From contig JAQVIB010000118.1 of the NCBI GenBank assembly GCA_028695945.1, positions 1-6,591 of the forward strand: DNA of 6,591 nt. The letters run 5' to 3'. Positions 5,595 through 6,591 of this stretch are shown piece after piece. Positions within the stretch are counted from its first letter, which is position 1. Each line of letters opens with the position of its first letter. The notes beneath the pieces were generated by a model that saw only the letters and a list, made by a program, of their open reading frames with translations, made no database searches and had not been told where the DNA came from. The DNA is from Lachnospiraceae bacterium (GTDB lineage: Bacteria > Bacillota > Clostridia > Lachnospirales > Anaerotignaceae). A program made the position numbers and the translations under genes.

Positions 5595-5887
5595 TGATGA
5601 AATTAAACCTTCAGTTTTTTGCACATAAGAAGGGTGTTGGTTCTACAAAGAACGGCCGTGATTCTAAAGCAAAAAGACTTGGTGCAAAACGTGCTGACGG
5701 ACAGTTCGTTTTAGCAGGTAACATTCTTTATACACAAAGAGGAACAAAAATTCATCCTGGCCTTAACGTGGGTCTTGGCGGAAACGATAATCTTTTCGCT
5801 TTAATCGACGGTAGAGTTAGCTATGAAAGAAAAGGCAGAGATAAAAAACAGGTTTCTGTTTATCCTGTAGTTGAAGCAGCAGAATAA
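5594..5887 (+). CDS. rpmA: 50S ribosomal protein L27 (bL27), cleavable precursor
   Basis: bL27 reaches the peptidyl-transferase centre with its flexible N terminus. The 97-residue product begins MMKLNLQFF then AHKKGVGSTKNGRDS, the Firmicutes form with a 9-residue extension cut after FF by Prp. The body shows the conserved AKRLGAKRADGQ (26-37), YTQRGTKIHPG (46-56) and GRDKKQVSVYP (81-91). Its ATG overlaps the prp TAA by one base, and it has a much stronger ribosome binding site than prp, so L27 should be made in excess of its protease. A strong terminator follows 14 nt after the stop. Start at 5594 is chosen over 5597 by ribosome binding site spacing and extension length. Confidence 0.97.
   Translation: MMKLNLQFFAHKKGVGSTKNGRDSKAKRLGAKRADGQFVLAGNILYTQRGTKIHPGLNVGLGGNDNLFALIDGRVSYERKGRDKKQVSVYPVVEAAE
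5615..5623 (+). other. Predicted Prp cleavage site in L27
   Basis: Codons for Phe8, Phe9 and Ala10 are within NLQFFAHKKG. By analogy with S. aureus, Prp cuts between Phe9 and Ala10, leaving AHKKG as the mature N terminus. The motif is directly visible; cleavage is inferred from the family. Confidence 0.85.
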
Positions 5888-5901
5888 TTTTAGTTTATGC
5901 G

Positions 5902-5936
5902 AGGGTTTCAAATGCTTATCATTTGAAACCCTTTTT
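5902..5936 (+). terminator. Strong intrinsic terminator after rpmA
   Basis: AGGGTTTCAAAT (5902-5913) and ATTTGAAACCCT (5921-5932) form a perfect 12-bp stem around the loop GCTTATC, and T residues run from 5932 to 5936. It ends the rplU-prp-rpmA operon and separates it from obg. Confidence 0.93.
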
Positions 5937-5953
5937 CGTAAAATAATGTAAAG

Positions 5954-5959
5954 TATACT
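5954..5959 (+). promoter_or_regulatory. Possible -10 box of an obg promoter
   Basis: TATACT is a near-consensus -10 located between the rpmA terminator and obg. The matching -35 position, around 5931-5937, is only a T-rich stretch in the terminator tail, so the promoter is uncertain. A promoter is expected here because the upstream terminator is strong. Confidence 0.35.
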
Positions 5960-5969
5960 AAGTTGTTTA

Positions 5970-5995
5970 AATTTAGGGCACAGTAACCCTAAATT
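5970..5995 (+). promoter_or_regulatory. Hairpin in the obg 5' UTR
   Basis: AATTTAGGG (5970-5978) and CCCTAAATT (5987-5995) form a perfect 9-bp inverted repeat around the loop CACAGTAA. No T tract follows, so it is not a terminator. It lies just after the possible TATACT box and 9 nt before the obg ribosome binding site. It could be an operator-like dyad or an mRNA-stabilising 5' hairpin; the sequence does not decide between these. Confidence 0.5.
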
Positions 5996-6003
5996 GGTTT
6001 AAA

Positions 6004-6010
6004 AGAGGTG
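6004..6010 (+). promoter_or_regulatory. Ribosome binding site of obg
   Basis: AGAGGTG lies 7 nt before the ATG at 6018 and supports that start, which gives the conserved N terminus MFVDRVKIHIKGG. Confidence 0.8.
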
Positions 6011-6017
6011 AAGCAAT

Positions 6018-6591
6018 ATGTTCGTGGATAGAGTTAAAATTCACATTAAGGGTGGAAACGGCGGAAATGGAGCGGTTTCTTTTTACAGAGCAAAATATAT
6101 TACACACGGTGGTCCAGACGGTGGCGATGGCGGACGTGGTGGAGACGTTATATTCGAAGGAAATCCAAGTATGAGCACCCTTATGGATTTTAGATATAAA
6201 AGAAGCTTTAAGGCAGAACCAGGCGTAGATGGTGGGAAAAACAACCGTTCAGGTGCAGATGGTGACAGCATTGTAATAAAAGTTCCCGTAGGAACGGTTA
6301 TTCGTGAAGCCCAAAGTAACAAAATTATGGGTGATATAACAAAAAGCGGAGAAAGAAAAACAGTAATTAAAGGCGGTAAGGGCGGTAAGGGAAACCAACA
6401 TTTTGCAACGCCAACACGTCAGGCACCTCGCTACAGTGAACCTGGCAGGGTTTCAAAGGAATATGATGTTGTTCTTGAACTTAAACTTATTGCAGATGTT
6501 GGTATTATTGGATTCCCTAATGTTGGAAAAAGCACTTTACTTTCCATGGTGACAAATGCTAATCCTAAAATTGCCAACTATCACTTTACTA
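6018..6591 (+). CDS. obg: Obg GTPase, 3'-truncated by the window edge
   Basis: Obg (CgtA/ObgE) is an essential GTPase that acts in late assembly of the 50S ribosomal subunit and in stress signalling. The frame is open to the window end, with 191 complete codons. The glycine-rich Obg fold covers about 1-159, with GGNGGNG (12-18), GGPDGGDGGRGGD (31-43), MDFRYKRSFKA (56-66) and GGKGGKGNQHFATP (119-132). The GTPase domain begins after LADVG-like LIADVG (157-162), with the G1 P-loop GFPNVGKST at 165-173 and the switch region KIANYHFT (184-191) starting as the window ends. The G3, G4 and any C-terminal OCT domain are outside. It follows rpmA, the normal order in Firmicutes, but behind a strong terminator, so it is probably transcribed partly from its own promoter. 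Confidence 0.97.
   Translation, partial: MFVDRVKIHIKGGNGGNGAVSFYRAKYITHGGPDGGDGGRGGDVIFEGNPSMSTLMDFRYKRSFKAEPGVDGGKNNRSGADGDSIVIKVPVGTVIREAQSNKIMGDITKSGERKTVIKGGKGGKGNQHFATPTRQAPRYSEPGRVSKEYDVVLELKLIADVGIIGFPNVGKSTLLSMVTNANPKIANYHFT

Noticed and set aside
6083..6322. Minus-strand open frame opposite obg
   Set aside because: It is the complement of the glycine-rich Obg domain, which gives its proline-rich product; the sense frame is unmistakably Obg.

Overview
The window is an AT-rich stretch of a bacterial chromosome. All supported genes lie on the plus strand, in this order: recA (5' end outside the window), recX, a large TPR-repeat protein, rplU (L21), prp (ysxB), rpmA (L27) and obg (3' end outside the window). 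An L27 with a 9-residue N-terminal extension ending in FF, next to a gene for the Prp cysteine protease, is a Firmicutes signature. Strong AGGAGG ribosome binding sites, an L21-type leader RNA and AT-rich codons also point there. The proteins and layout suggest an anaerobic member of the Clostridia; this placement is inferred and I cannot name a genus.

Left block (1-4760), recombination: recA covers 1-1074 and lacks about 30 N-terminal codons. A 331-nt gene-free interval (1075-1405) follows, packed with inverted repeats. The last three hairpins abut with no base between them (1301-1329, 1330-1356, 1357-1381) and end just before the recX ribosome binding site. recX (1406-2044) encodes the RecA modulator. 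A 28-nt gap then leads to an 895-residue protein built almost wholly of about 42-residue tetratricopeptide repeats. It has no signal peptide, membrane segment or catalytic domain that I can recognise.

Right block (4761-6591), ribosome: a good sigma-A promoter (TTGACA, 17 bp, TAACAT, extended -10) drives a leader matching the L21 leader family. The genes rplU, prp and rpmA follow in a tight operon. Prp is expected to cut the N-terminal extension from L27 so that its new N terminus can reach the peptidyl-transferase centre. A strong intrinsic terminator closes this operon at 5902-5936. The ribosome-assembly GTPase Obg then starts at 6018 behind its own 5' UTR, which carries a 9-bp hairpin.

No CRISPR array, tRNA, rRNA, transposase or phage gene was seen. 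The gene content is mostly housekeeping. The parts least explained by known families are the abutting hairpin cluster between recA and recX, the TPR protein, and a possible alternative-pairing switch at the start of the L21 leader.
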